A stretch of DNA of 64,000 nt from Paracidovorax oryzae ATCC 19882 (GTDB taxonomy: Bacteria > Pseudomonadota > Gammaproteobacteria > Burkholderiales > Burkholderiaceae_C). The first letter of the stretch is position 1; every line of letters starts with the position of its first letter. Position numbers and translations under genes: made by a program. This document shows, piece by piece, positions 1 to 8,183 of the stretch. Location: NCBI RefSeq assembly GCF_000687165.1, contig NZ_JMKU01000008.1, positions 124,001-188,000 of the forward strand. Reading direction: 5' to 3'. The notes below the pieces were generated by a model. That model was not told where the DNA came from. It worked only from the letters and a program-made list of their open reading frames with translations, and ran no database searches.

Positions 1-1
1 G

Positions 2-286
2 CGACGCGCGGCGTCCAATGCACAGAATGCGTGGCTCGAGTTCCAGGTGATCGACGCCGGCCCCGGCATCCCGGACGACGTGGGCGCCAAGCTGTTCACG
101 CCGTTCTTCACCACCCGTGCGGAAGGCATGGGACTGGGGCTGAGCCTGTGCCGCACCGTGGTCGAGCAGCATGGCGGCTTCCTGGGCCACGCGCCGCATG
201 CACCGCGTGGTACGGTATTCACCTTCACCCTGCCGGCCTGTCCTTCCGCCGGCGCCGAACCCGACACCGAACCCCGGAACGCCTGA
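2..286 (+). CDS. Sensor histidine kinase, C-terminal fragment
   Basis: This is the 3' end of a histidine kinase cut by the window edge. Only the ATP-binding part is present. The G1 box (DAGPGIPDD), the F box (LFTPFFTTR) and the G2 box (GMGLGLSLC) appear in order and are followed by a normal end of the catalytic domain. The stop codon overlaps the start of the next gene, a FixJ-type response regulator, as TGATG, so the two are translationally coupled and form a cognate two-component pair. The F box sequence and the FixJ partner suggest a FixL/DctB/TodS-like kinase. The sensor domain lies outside the window, so the signal cannot be read. Confidence 0.85.
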   Translation, partial: RRAASNAQNAWLEFQVIDAGPGIPDDVGAKLFTPFFTTRAEGMGLGLSLCRTVVEQHGGFLGHAPHAPRGTVFTFTLPACPSAGAEPDTEPRNA

Positions 287-915
287 TGGAACCCGTCTCC
301 AACGCCACCGTGTACATCGTGGACGACGACGCCGGCGTGCGCGAAGCGCTCGCCTGGCTGCTGCGATCGCGCCGCGTACCCAGCGAGTCCTTCGACAGTG
401 CGGAGGCCTTCGAGGCCATGCTGGGCGACAGGCCCGTGCTGCGCCAGCCGTGCTGCCTGCTGCTGGACGTGCGCATGCCCGGCATGAGCGGGCTGGCGCT
501 GTTCGACCGGCTGGCCGAGCGCGGGCTGATCGGGGCCCTGCCGGTGATCTTCCTCACCGGCCATGCCGATGTGCCCACGGCTGTGGCCACCGTGAAGCGC
601 GGCGCCTTCGATTTCTGCGAGAAGCCTTTCTCGGACAACCTGCTGGTGGACCGCATCGAGCAGGCCCTGGCGCAATCCGCCCGGTACCTGGAAGAAGCGC
701 ACCAGCGCAACGACCTGCGGCACCGGCTCGCCGAACTCACGGAGCGCGAGAGCGACGTGATGCGCCTGGTGGTGGAAGGCCTGCCCAACAAGCTGATCGC
801 GGACCAGCTAGACATCAGCGTGCGCACGGTGGAGGTCCACCGCGCGCGCGTTTTCGACAAGATGCAGGTCAAATCCGCCGTGGAGCTGGCGAACCTGCTG
901 CGCTCGGCCGGTTGA
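286..915 (+). CDS. FixJ/NarL-type response regulator
   Basis: This 209-residue DNA-binding response regulator is paired with the kinase just upstream. The N-terminal receiver domain has the acidic pair VDDD near residue 10, the phospho-acceptor Asp61 in LLLDVRMPG, the conserved Thr in FLTGH and the Lys in EKPF. The C-terminal half is a LuxR/FixJ helix-turn-helix beginning at LTERE and running through the recognition helix VRTVEVHR. The start at 286 is chosen because it overlaps the kinase stop; an open frame upstream lacks receiver homology and overlaps the kinase. Targets are unknown. The gene converges on the OmpA-family gene 18 bp downstream. Confidence 0.92.
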   Translation: MEPVSNATVYIVDDDAGVREALAWLLRSRRVPSESFDSAEAFEAMLGDRPVLRQPCCLLLDVRMPGMSGLALFDRLAERGLIGALPVIFLTGHADVPTAVATVKRGAFDFCEKPFSDNLLVDRIEQALAQSARYLEEAHQRNDLRHRLAELTERESDVMRLVVEGLPNKLIADQLDISVRTVEVHRARVFDKMQVKSAVELANLLRSAG

Positions 916-933
916 CCGGGCAGCAGGCAGGCG

Positions 934-1587
934 TCAGCCCTGGCGAGGGCGCTCGCCCACGTAGATCTCCACGCGGCGGTTGCGTGCGCGGCCGTCGGCC
1001 GTGTCGTTGGTGGCCACGGGTTCGCGCGCGCCCCGGCCTTCCACCTGGATGCGCGCCCCGCTCACGCCGCGGGAGGTGAGGTAGTTGCGCGTGCTGGTGG
1101 CCCGGTCGAGCGACAGCGGATTGTTGATGGAATCGTTGCCGGTGGAGTCGGTGTAGCCGACGATGCGCACCTCGGCATTGGGATTGTTGCGCAACCCTTC
1201 GGCGAAACGGTCCAGCACCGGGGCGAAGTTGGGCTGGATGTCGGAGCGGTTGGTCGCGAACGAGATGTCGCTGGGAATGTCGAGCTTGAGCTGGTTGTCC
1301 TGCGTCTGGGTGACCACCACGCCGGTGCCCTGCGTTACCTGCTGCATTTCCTGCTTCTGGCGCTCCATGTGCTGGGACCAGATGTAGGTGCCCAGGGCGC
1401 CCACGCCAGCGCCGATCAGCGCGCCGGTGCCGGCATTGCCGCCCGTCACGGCGCCCAGGACGGCGCCGCCGGCGGCACCCACGCCCGCGCCGGTGGCGGT
1501 GCGGCGCTGGGTATCGGTCATGTTGGCGCAGCCGCTGGCGAGCAGCACGGCAGCGGTGGCGGCGATGAGTGTGCGGGAAGTGCGCAT
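934..1587 (-). CDS. OmpA-family outer-membrane lipoprotein
   Basis: This 217-residue lipoprotein is predicted to anchor the outer membrane to peptidoglycan. A short signal peptide ends in the lipobox ASGC. A glycine-zipper stretch (GAGVGAAGG and following GxxxG repeats) covers about residues 33-66. The C-terminal half is an OmpA-like peptidoglycan-binding domain with the typical GYTDSTG and ARNRRVEI motifs. The start is the Met that begins the lipoprotein signal; the open frame upstream of it has no signal character. It resembles the YiaD/Pal-like proteins common in Burkholderiales. Function beyond envelope integrity cannot be inferred from the context. Confidence 0.9.
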   Translation of the reverse strand: MRTSRTLIAATAAVLLASGCANMTDTQRRTATGAGVGAAGGAVLGAVTGGNAGTGALIGAGVGALGTYIWSQHMERQKQEMQQVTQGTGVVVTQTQDNQLKLDIPSDISFATNRSDIQPNFAPVLDRFAEGLRNNPNAEVRIVGYTDSTGNDSINNPLSLDRATSTRNYLTSRGVSGARIQVEGRGAREPVATNDTADGRARNRRVEIYVGERPRQG

Positions 1588-1738
1588 GGAAGTTCTCCTG
1601 TTGTCGTTCGGTGGGACGCCATGGCCAGCCCGCAATGCAGCGGAGTGCGGCCGGCACGGCTGGCGCCTGGAGGCATTTTTCGCGTGCCCGAACCCATCCG
1701 TGACCCGGCGGAGGCCGCCTGCCCTTGCAGGCCCCGTC

Positions 1739-1873
1739 CTACTTTCCGTCGTCCGGCGGCCGGCTGTCCGGCGGGGGCAACTCGCCCCGCCGCCGCCCGG
1801 AGAACATGGTCCACCACACGATGGCGACCAGCACGGCGAGTGCCAGCAATGCTTCAAGCAAAATCAGCCCCAT
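1739..1873 (-). CDS. Small single-pass membrane protein, 44 aa
   Basis: This short open frame is divergent from mltA, and its start codon overlaps the mltA start on the other strand. A single hydrophobic segment (LILLEALLALAVLVAIVWW) covers roughly residues 3-21. A basic Arg cluster and a Pro-rich cytoplasmic tail follow. A good ribosome-binding site (GGAGA) stands just upstream of the ATG and supports real translation. I do not recognise a family. The membrane segment, the ribosome-binding site and the lack of any other gene in this gap are the grounds for the call. Confidence 0.55.
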   Translation of the reverse strand: MGLILLEALLALAVLVAIVWWTMFSGRRRGELPPPDSRPPDDGK

Positions 1874-3041
1874 GAATCTCCGTCTCCTGCGCCTGGTGAC
1901 AACGGCGCTGATTGTAGGAACGCTGGCTGCCTGTTCCACGCCGCCGCCCGTTCTGCCGCCGGCCACCACGCCTTCCGGCCCGCTCATCACCCTGCCTCCG
2001 GGCCCTGGCGTACCGCTGCCGCCGGAGCCGGGCGGGCCGCTTCCCCCCCCGATGGCGCAGCCCAAGAGCCGCTGGATCCCGGTGCACTGGTCCGAGTTGC
2101 CCGGGTTTTCCACCGACACGCTCTACGAGGCCTGGAACGCCTGGCTGCGCAGTTGCGAGCGCCCGCTGCCGGCCTTCGCGGCGCTGTGCCCCGAAATCCG
2201 CCGCCTCTCCATCGCCACGCCGGAAGAACAGCGCGAATGGATGGTGTCGCGCCTGCAACCCTACCGCATCGAGTCGCTGGACGGCAATGCGGACGGCATG
2301 CTCACCAGCTACTACGAGCCTTACCTCGACGCCAGCCGCACGCCGGGCAACGGTTTCACCGTGCCGCTGTACGGCCTGCCGGCAGGCTACGGCCAGCGCA
2401 AGCCCTGGTACACGCGCCAGCAGATCGACACCCTGCCCGAGGCCCAGGCCGCCCTGGCGGGCCGTGCCATCGCCTGGGTGCGCGACCCGGTCGAGGCGCT
2501 GGTGGTGCACATCCAGGGCTCGGGCCGCCTGCGCATCCAGGAGCCCGACGGATCGGTGCGCCTCGTGCGCGTGGCTTTCGCGGGCACCAACGACCAGCCC
2601 TACCAGAGCGTGGGCCGATGGCTGCTCGACCAGGGACTGGTGCGCGACGCGACCTGGCCCGGCATCCGCGCGTGGACGCTGCAGAACCCGCAGCGCGTGC
2701 CGGAGATGCTCTGGGCCAACCCGCGCTACGTGTTTTTCCGCGAGGAGCCGCTGCCGCCGCTGGACGCCGCCTTCGGCCCGCGCGGTGCGCAGGGCGTGCC
2801 GCTCACCCCGGGCCGCTCCATCGCCGTGGACCGGCAGAGCATTCCCTACGGCACCCCCGTCTGGCTGGCCTCTTCCGGCCCCACCGCACAGCTGCAGCGC
2901 CTGGTGCTGGCGCAGGACACCGGCTCGGCCATCCTGGGCGCCGTGCGGGCCGACTATTTCGCCGGTTGGGGCCAGGAGGCCGGCGACCTGGCGGGGCGGC
3001 TCAAGCAGGGGCTGCGGCTGTGGGCGCTTTGGCCGAGGTGA
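1872..3041 (+). CDS. mltA: Membrane-bound lytic murein transglycosylase A
   Basis: MltA cleaves the beta-1,4 bond between MurNAc and GlcNAc in peptidoglycan, giving 1,6-anhydro products. The 389-residue precursor has a lipoprotein signal with lipobox LAAC and then a long Pro-rich linker (about residues 25-65) before the MltA domain. The C-terminal 3D domain carries the catalytic Asp in LVLAQDTGSAILG, followed by DYFAGWG and the A-x-x-LAGRLKQG ending typical of the family. The start was chosen for the lipoprotein signal; its ribosome-binding site is weak and its ATG overlaps the start of a divergent small gene. It acts on the inner face of the outer membrane. Confidence 0.94.
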   Translation: MNLRLLRLVTTALIVGTLAACSTPPPVLPPATTPSGPLITLPPGPGVPLPPEPGGPLPPPMAQPKSRWIPVHWSELPGFSTDTLYEAWNAWLRSCERPLPAFAALCPEIRRLSIATPEEQREWMVSRLQPYRIESLDGNADGMLTSYYEPYLDASRTPGNGFTVPLYGLPAGYGQRKPWYTRQQIDTLPEAQAALAGRAIAWVRDPVEALVVHIQGSGRLRIQEPDGSVRLVRVAFAGTNDQPYQSVGRWLLDQGLVRDATWPGIRAWTLQNPQRVPEMLWANPRYVFFREEPLPPLDAAFGPRGAQGVPLTPGRSIAVDRQSIPYGTPVWLASSGPTAQLQRLVLAQDTGSAILGAVRADYFAGWGQEAGDLAGRLKQGLRLWALWPR

Positions 3042-3248
3042 GCCGGGCGGCGCAGCAGAGCCTTCAGAACGTTTCAGGAGCTTTCAGCCGTCGCGAATGG
3101 CGCCACGGTTTTCCACGCAGCAGAATGAGGATGCCGATGCCGCCAGGCACGGGCCCGGCCAGGGACGGAAATGGCCGTTCCCTGGCTGGAAGCCTGCGCA
3201 GATGTCCTGCGCGGACTTTCAAAATCCATAAATCTGAGAGGGAAAGCT

Positions 3249-3680
3249 ATGTCCAACATCAACGTTCTCGTGGCCATCAATGTCGGCAAGGCGCTGACCA
3301 GCATCGCTGCTGGAAACACCAATATCGGCAACTATGTCTACATGGTCGATTCGACCGGCCAGGCCAATAGCGGCCAGGGAGGCAACGAGCTCGTGACCAC
3401 GGTCACGGTGGGCGATACCCTCATCTGGCAGGTCGTGTCCATCGACCCGTCCGAACAGGTCATCATTACCCAATTCACGGGCGATGCGATTGGTACAGGG
3501 GGCAGTCACATCGTGAATCCCGTTCAGTATCCTCAGTACAACCCTACCGGAAGCGTCTGGGGAGGCTACGTGACCGCCACGACGAATGGCGGCAAATCGC
3601 AGTACTCGCTTCAGTTGCTGCTCAACGGCCAGTCCCATGGCTGGTTCGATCCGTTCATCATTTCCAAGGCGCCGCAGTAA
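3249..3680 (+). CDS. PixA/AidA-family protein
   Basis: The 143-residue protein matches the PixA/AidA family (inclusion-body protein PixA of Xenorhabdus; quorum-sensing-controlled AidA of Burkholderia). Visible family features are the start NINVLVAINVGK, the Gly/Asn-rich YMVDSTGQA region, the WQVVSIDPS segment and a C-terminal YSLQLLLNG strand. The start at 3249 has an AGGGAAA ribosome-binding site; the upstream open frame is Arg-rich and not family-like. Base composition is less GC-rich than in the neighbours. The 207-bp region upstream is non-coding and may hold the regulatory site. The molecular function of the family is not established; it is linked to virulence or persistence in hosts. 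Confidence 0.8.
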   Translation: MSNINVLVAINVGKALTSIAAGNTNIGNYVYMVDSTGQANSGQGGNELVTTVTVGDTLIWQVVSIDPSEQVIITQFTGDAIGTGGSHIVNPVQYPQYNPTGSVWGGYVTATTNGGKSQYSLQLLLNGQSHGWFDPFIISKAPQ

Positions 3681-3764
3681 GCTGTTTGGCCACTGATCCG
3701 AGGGGGGTGGCCTGCGCTGCCTTCCTCGCTTCTTTCTCTGGTTGGGCAGCATGGGAGAAATGCA

Positions 3765-4988
3765 ATGCATGGATTGATTCGCATCATGGCGTGCACCGGA
3801 GCCCTTCTGGCTTGTTCGGGGAGCGTTAGCGCACAGAGCGCCACAGGTCCTGTCCTCCGGCCGGACACCACAGGGCGCTTCATCCCCTTCGTCGCCCCCC
3901 TGGGCGAAGCGTCCCGGCCACCGAAACTGCAGTTCGAGGTGCGCACCCCGCCCGGCAGCACGCAACCCGCCGTCCGGAGCTTCGCCGTCACGATGGACAC
4001 GGGCTCCACCGGGGTGGTGATCTCCGCGACCGATCTTCCCGGTTATTCCGACGATGAAGCGGGCCCGGCGGGCTGGGAGTTCCTGTCAAGCAGCAAGCGG
4101 CTGTGGGTGGGGCGCTGGGTGGTGCGCGACCTCCTGTTCCGCGCCGCGGAGGGCGAGGTCGTGGCCCGCGTGCCCGTCCTCGCGGTCCAGAAGGAAATGA
4201 TCTGCCCCTGCTGGGACGAGAAAGCCAACCAGCCGGTCTGCGAGCAGCCCACGAAGACCACGGTCCGCCCCAAGGGGATCGTGTACATGGGCGTGGGGTT
4301 CGGGCGCGAACACGATGGCCAGCCGCAGGGCACGCCCGACAAGAATCCACTGCTCAACCTCGTCGCCATCGACGGCCGGCCCGTGCGTGAAGGCGAAGTG
4401 CATGCCGGCTACATCGTCACGAAATCCGGCGTGCACGCCGGGCTCACGCCGGCCAATGCCGCGGGCTTCGGGGCCACCAGGCTGCAGCCGGGCAGCCTGC
4501 TGGCCAACGGCCAGCCGGCATCCAGCGACCCGCGGGACTGGCAGCAGGCGTCCATGGCCGTGTCCGTGAATGGCCGGGCACCCGAGGCGGGATCGGTGCT
4601 CGTGGACACCGGCATCGCGCAGATGTACCTCACGGTGACCGACCCGGCGTCGTTGCCGACGCAGCAGATCCCCAACCCCAGCCGTCCGGGCCACACCAGC
4701 AACGGGCTGAAGGACGGCACGCCGGTGCAGGTGCTGTTCCCGGATGCGCGGGCGCCGGTGGCCCTGTATGCGTTCGACGCGGGCGGAGCCGGTGCGCCGC
4801 GGGCCGTGCTCGTCAACCGGCCATCGCGCTCCGCATGCCCCGCCGGCAACGCGGTCGCCCAGGGCCCGGCTGCGCAGGTGTTCGGTCGCCCCGCCTTCGT
4901 GAACACCGGCATGAACCTGCTGCAGCAGTACGACGTGCTGTTCGACGCCGAAGGGGGCTGGTTCGGCCTGCGGCCGCTGCAGCGGTGA
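3765..4988 (+). CDS. Secreted pepsin-like aspartic protease
   Basis: This 407-residue exported protein carries two aspartic-protease signatures: DTGSTG at residues 78-83 and LVDTGIAQM with Asp281. The spacing of about 200 residues and the hydrophobic residues before each Asp fit a bilobal pepsin-type enzyme rather than a dimeric retropepsin. The N-terminus is a signal peptide ending near SVSAQS; an internal LLAC could alternatively act as a lipobox. A cysteine-containing insert (CPCW, about residues 147-150) lies between the lobes. Pepsin-like proteases are uncommon in bacteria and usually uncharacterised. The gene follows the PixA/AidA gene by 84 bp in the same direction. Activity is inferred from motifs only. 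Confidence 0.62.
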   Translation: MHGLIRIMACTGALLACSGSVSAQSATGPVLRPDTTGRFIPFVAPLGEASRPPKLQFEVRTPPGSTQPAVRSFAVTMDTGSTGVVISATDLPGYSDDEAGPAGWEFLSSSKRLWVGRWVVRDLLFRAAEGEVVARVPVLAVQKEMICPCWDEKANQPVCEQPTKTTVRPKGIVYMGVGFGREHDGQPQGTPDKNPLLNLVAIDGRPVREGEVHAGYIVTKSGVHAGLTPANAAGFGATRLQPGSLLANGQPASSDPRDWQQASMAVSVNGRAPEAGSVLVDTGIAQMYLTVTDPASLPTQQIPNPSRPGHTSNGLKDGTPVQVLFPDARAPVALYAFDAGGAGAPRAVLVNRPSRSACPAGNAVAQGPAAQVFGRPAFVNTGMNLLQQYDVLFDAEGGWFGLRPLQR

Positions 4989-5022
4989 GGAGGGGGGCTG
5001 GTGCGAAGCGGCGCCAGCCGGC

Positions 5023-6747
5023 TCAGCGCTCCAGCTCGACCAGGTAGCGCGTCACCACCGGCGGCGCATCGGCCACGTGGAATGCCAGCTTGCGGTCGCG
5101 CAGCGCCACATCCGAGGCGGTGACGCGGTCGAAGCGCCGCAGGTGTTCCGTCCAGGACTCGTCCACGATGCGCTCCACATAGCGGGCCGGATCGGCGATG
5201 TCGTGCTGCAGCTGCCAGTCGAGCGCGCCCTGGCGCAGGCGGCTGCGGCGGCTTTCCTGCATGGTGTCGCGGAATTCCGCGGCACGGGCCGGGTCGATCA
5301 CGTATTCGATGGTCACCACCACGTGGCCCTGCTCGGGCGTCGTGGGGGCGGTGGGCACCTTGAAGGCGCGTGAGGGGCTGAGGTCCTCCTCCATCGAGCG
5401 ATCCGCCACGGTGCGCTGCACCAGGGCCATGGCCGCGGCGCCGGTGAGCGCGGCGAGCGCCAGGCTCACGTGCACGCTGGTCACGGAGGCCACCTGCCCC
5501 CAAAAGGCCGCGCCCGCCGCCGTCGCGCCCATGATGGCCATCTGGTAGATCGACATGCCGCGCGCGCGCACCCAGTTCGGTAGCGCCAGCTGTGCCGACA
5601 CGCTCAGCGAATTCGCCGTGGTGATCCAGGCCATGCCGCCCACCACCATCGCCGGCACGGCCACGTAGACATTCGGCGCGATCGCGACCACCGACGTGGC
5701 GAGCGCCTGCAGCAGCGCCCCGCGGCCCACGAGCGTGTCGCGCGGCATCGCCTGGCGCAGCCGCGGCAGGAACATCGCCGCCGCGATGGCCCCGGCGCCC
5801 ATCGAGGCCAGCAGCAGCGTGAAGGTGCCCGCGCCGCCGCCCTCCAGGTCGCGCGCCACCAGCGGCAGCAGCGCGAGCAGGGCGGTGGCGTGCAGGAAGA
5901 AGATCGAGATGCGCCAGAGCACGGCGCGCATGCGCGGCGATTCGCGAACGAACTGCACGCCCACGCGCATCGCGCTGCCGAGCCGCTCGCGGCCCAGCGG
6001 ATTGGGCACGTGCGTGCGCTTCCAGCGCATGATCGTGAAGCCCGCGATCACCGACAGCACGGCATTGAGCACGAACACCCAGGCGCTGCCCGCGCTCGCG
6101 ATGATCGCGCCGGCCAGCAGCGGCCCGACGATGCGCGAGGCATTCATGGCCACGCCGTTGAGCGCCAGCGCCGCGGGCAGCTGCGCGCGGCTGACCAGTT
6201 CCGGCACGATGGCCGCGAACACCGGCCACCGCATCGCCAGCCCGATGCCGTTGGCAAAGGTCAGGCCCAGCAGCAGCGGCGCCGTCATGCCGCCTGCCAG
6301 GATCGCCAGGCACAGCACCAGCGCCACCGCGGCCACCCAGAACTGCGTGGCGATGAAGTAGCGCCGCCGGTCCAGGATGTCCGCCAGCGCGCCGCTGGGC
6401 AGTCCCAGCAGGAAGACGGGCAGCGTGGAGGCCGTCTGCACCAGCGCCACCAGCACGGGCGAGGTGGTGAGCGTCGTCATCAGCCATGCGGCCGCGACGT
6501 CGTTCATCCACATGCAGGTATTGGCCGCGAGCCAGGTGAGCCACAGCATGCGGAACACCGGCACCCCGAGCGGGGCGAGGGGAGAAAGCTCGGCACGCCG
6601 CGCGGCGTCCTGGCCGAGCTGCGCGGCGGCGGCGGCCTCGGCGGAGGCGGCTGTCCGGGCGGCGGGCGTGGCGGCCGGGTCTTCGATCAGGCGGCCAGGG
6701 GGCGGGAGCGTGGAGGAGGAACTGTCATGGGGCGGCTCGGGTGGCAT
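5023..6747 (-). CDS. MFS exporter with C-terminal monooxygenase-like domain
   Basis: The 574-residue protein is a major facilitator transporter of the EntS/MFS_3 type. About ten to twelve hydrophobic segments lie between residues 65 and 465, with the loop motif GALADILDRRR (cytoplasmic loop 2-3) and an Ala-rich N-terminal extension of about 60 residues. After the last membrane segment comes a soluble tail of about 95 residues beginning VVVTIEYVIDP. Its pattern resembles antibiotic-biosynthesis-monooxygenase (dimeric alpha-beta barrel) domains, a fusion seen in this transporter group. Substrate is unknown; relatives export siderophores or drugs. The gene is convergent with the protease gene. 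The start could lie further in, as the first 60 residues are low-complexity. Confidence 0.85.
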   Translation of the reverse strand: MPPEPPHDSSSSTLPPPGRLIEDPAATPAARTAASAEAAAAAQLGQDAARRAELSPLAPLGVPVFRMLWLTWLAANTCMWMNDVAAAWLMTTLTTSPVLVALVQTASTLPVFLLGLPSGALADILDRRRYFIATQFWVAAVALVLCLAILAGGMTAPLLLGLTFANGIGLAMRWPVFAAIVPELVSRAQLPAALALNGVAMNASRIVGPLLAGAIIASAGSAWVFVLNAVLSVIAGFTIMRWKRTHVPNPLGRERLGSAMRVGVQFVRESPRMRAVLWRISIFFLHATALLALLPLVARDLEGGGAGTFTLLLASMGAGAIAAAMFLPRLRQAMPRDTLVGRGALLQALATSVVAIAPNVYVAVPAMVVGGMAWITTANSLSVSAQLALPNWVRARGMSIYQMAIMGATAAGAAFWGQVASVTSVHVSLALAALTGAAAMALVQRTVADRSMEEDLSPSRAFKVPTAPTTPEQGHVVVTIEYVIDPARAAEFRDTMQESRRSRLRQGALDWQLQHDIADPARYVERIVDESWTEHLRRFDRVTASDVALRDRKLAFHVADAPPVVTRYLVELER

Positions 6748-6904
6748 GTCCTTCCGATTCTGCGGGAGTTAACGGCGATGCGCCATGGCTGATGCGTTCT
6801 TTCCACTCGCGCCCCAGGGCATGCGCGGGATGAGCGGCACGGAAAGCAAGCAGATCGGCGCTCCAACCACAAGCTGCCCTGGCATTGCCGGCGCAGCAAG
6901 CCCG

Positions 6905-7438
6905 TCACGGCAATACGAGCTCTTCGGCGTCTTCCCCGATCCCCAGCCGGGATTGCAGATCCGGACCCAGCCTCGACAGCGCCGGTCCTGCGCACGCATG
7001 GTGCGCCACCATGGCGCCGTCCTTACAGACCATCACTCCGTATTTTTCGCCCCAGCGGCCGAAGGCACTGTAGACCACATAGGCATAGGGCCCGCGATCG
7101 ACGCGCAGATAGTTGCCCCCGCCTGCCGAGTACCAAAGCCGCTTGGCCTTGAATTGCTCACGCCAGTTGCTGCTGGCCGCCCTGTCGGGAACGTTGATCT
7201 CCAAGTTCCCGGGCTTGCCGAAGCGGTATTGCACATAGCCCCGTGGGGCCCCGGGCTTTTCAGAGGCACAGACGGCAACTGCTTGGTGATTCTCGATGGC
7301 GCATGCGAAAACGGGCTCTTCTCCCGATCGGCAGAGCGAAGTTCCGAGGTTTTGCGCTGCGGCAGCGTGGCCGGTAGCGATGGCGGTTACGCAGGCCACA
7401 CGGCCTGCTGTCCAGATGAGTTTCCAGAAAGGATGCAT
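6905..7438 (-). CDS. Secreted protein of unknown function
   Basis: I do not recognise this family. The 177-residue product begins with a clear signal peptide (hydrophobic core LIWTAGRVACVTAIA, cleavage near AAAAQ). The mature part contains five cysteines in the contexts SLC, FAC, AVC, MVC and HAC, aromatic-rich beta-like stretches (YVQYRFG, RLWYSAGGG) and a charged C-terminus, suggesting a small disulfide-bonded periplasmic protein. An upstream ATG at 7471 overlaps the stop of the Lrp-type gene as ATGA and would add 11 residues; the start used gives the cleaner signal peptide. Base composition is somewhat less GC-rich than in the flanking genes. Confidence 0.6.
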   Translation of the reverse strand: MHPFWKLIWTAGRVACVTAIATGHAAAAQNLGTSLCRSGEEPVFACAIENHQAVAVCASEKPGAPRGYVQYRFGKPGNLEINVPDRAASSNWREQFKAKRLWYSAGGGNYLRVDRGPYAYVVYSAFGRWGEKYGVMVCKDGAMVAHHACAGPALSRLGPDLQSRLGIGEDAEELVLP

Positions 7439-7467
7439 AGCTTTGCTGCAATTATTCAAATGCATCG

Positions 7468-7944
7468 TCATCGCCGCAAATGCGCCAGCGGCAGTGCCCC
7501 TCCCGCCTTCACCTCCCCCAGCGAAAAGCTCGTGTGCATGTCCTTCACGTTCGGCAGGTTCAGCAGCACGCCACGGGCAAACTGCGAGAAGCTCTCCAGG
7601 TCGCGGGCCACCACCTGCAACTCGAACGTACCGGTGCCGCTGATGTAGTGGCAGGCCACCACTTCGGGGATCTTGGCGATGGCCTCTTCCATCTCGCGCG
7701 TGAGGCCGCCGGTGCTGCGGTCGGCATCCAGCCGCACGAAGGCCAGCACGCCCAGGCCGATCCGGTGGCGGTCTATCTCCGCGTGGTAGCCCTTGATGAA
7801 GCCAGCCTCCTCCAGGGCCCGCACACGCCGCCAGCATGGCGCGGCCGAGAGGCCCACGCGCTGCGCCAGCTCGGCATTCGTCAGCCGGGCATCCGCCTGC
7901 AGTTCCGCGAGGATGGCGATGTCGAATTTGTCGAGTTCTTCCAT
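7468..7944 (-). CDS. Lrp/AsnC-family transcriptional regulator
   Basis: The 158-residue regulator has an N-terminal winged helix-turn-helix (DIAILAELQADARLTNAELAQRVGLS, recognition helix PCWRRVRALEEAG) and a C-terminal RAM ligand-binding domain (about residues 65-150). It is divergent from the 2-oxoacid:ferredoxin oxidoreductase gene, and a perfect palindrome lies just upstream of its start. Lrp-type regulators often sense an amino acid and control its catabolism, so it most likely controls the neighbouring oxidoreductase and itself. The ligand is unknown; the target suggests an aromatic or branched-chain amino acid or its keto acid. Confidence 0.92.
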   Translation of the reverse strand: MEELDKFDIAILAELQADARLTNAELAQRVGLSAAPCWRRVRALEEAGFIKGYHAEIDRHRIGLGVLAFVRLDADRSTGGLTREMEEAIAKIPEVVACHYISGTGTFELQVVARDLESFSQFARGVLLNLPNVKDMHTSFSLGEVKAGGALPLAHLRR

Positions 7945-7955
7945 TTCGCTATTGT

Positions 7956-7978
7956 TTTCAGAAAGGATCTTTCTGAAA
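7956..7978. promoter_or_regulatory. Perfect palindrome, probable Lrp operator
   Basis: Two 10-base arms (TTTCAGAAAG and its exact complement CTTTCTGAAA) flank GAT. The site lies 12 bp upstream of the Lrp-type gene start and about 145 bp upstream of the leader of the divergent oxidoreductase gene. Length, AT content and placement fit an Lrp/AsnC operator. Binding is inferred, not shown. Confidence 0.6.
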
Positions 7979-8121
7979 CGAGGGTAAACACGGCACGAAA
8001 ACGAAAGGACATATCCTGCGCTCCTACCTACACTGGCATGCAAAGCCCGCCCCACCGGGCGCGCCGCCCTGCCCGCGCCCACGAGGCCGCGGCACCCCCC
8101 GACGATGATGGAGAGACATTC

Positions 8122-8183
8122 ATGAACGCCCCGCTGCCCGAGCACATTCGCCGCGCTCTCGAAACAGTAACGCTCGAGGACAA
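8122..8183 (+). repeat. 62-bp direct repeat, copy 1
   Basis: These 62 bases recur at 8277-8338, a period of 155 bp. The two copies differ at three positions only, all at third codon positions and all synonymous (Pro, Glu and His codons 6-8). Confidence 0.9.

Noticed and set aside
3184..3206. Lux-type box (CTG-N10-CAG) ahead of the PixA/AidA gene
   Set aside because: Only the outer trinucleotides match and the inner bases are not symmetric. Such matches are common by chance in GC-rich DNA.
4989..5022. Hairpin between the convergent protease and MFS genes as a terminator
   Set aside because: The stem around GGCTGG/CCAGCC has a mismatch and no T-run, so the support is too weak.
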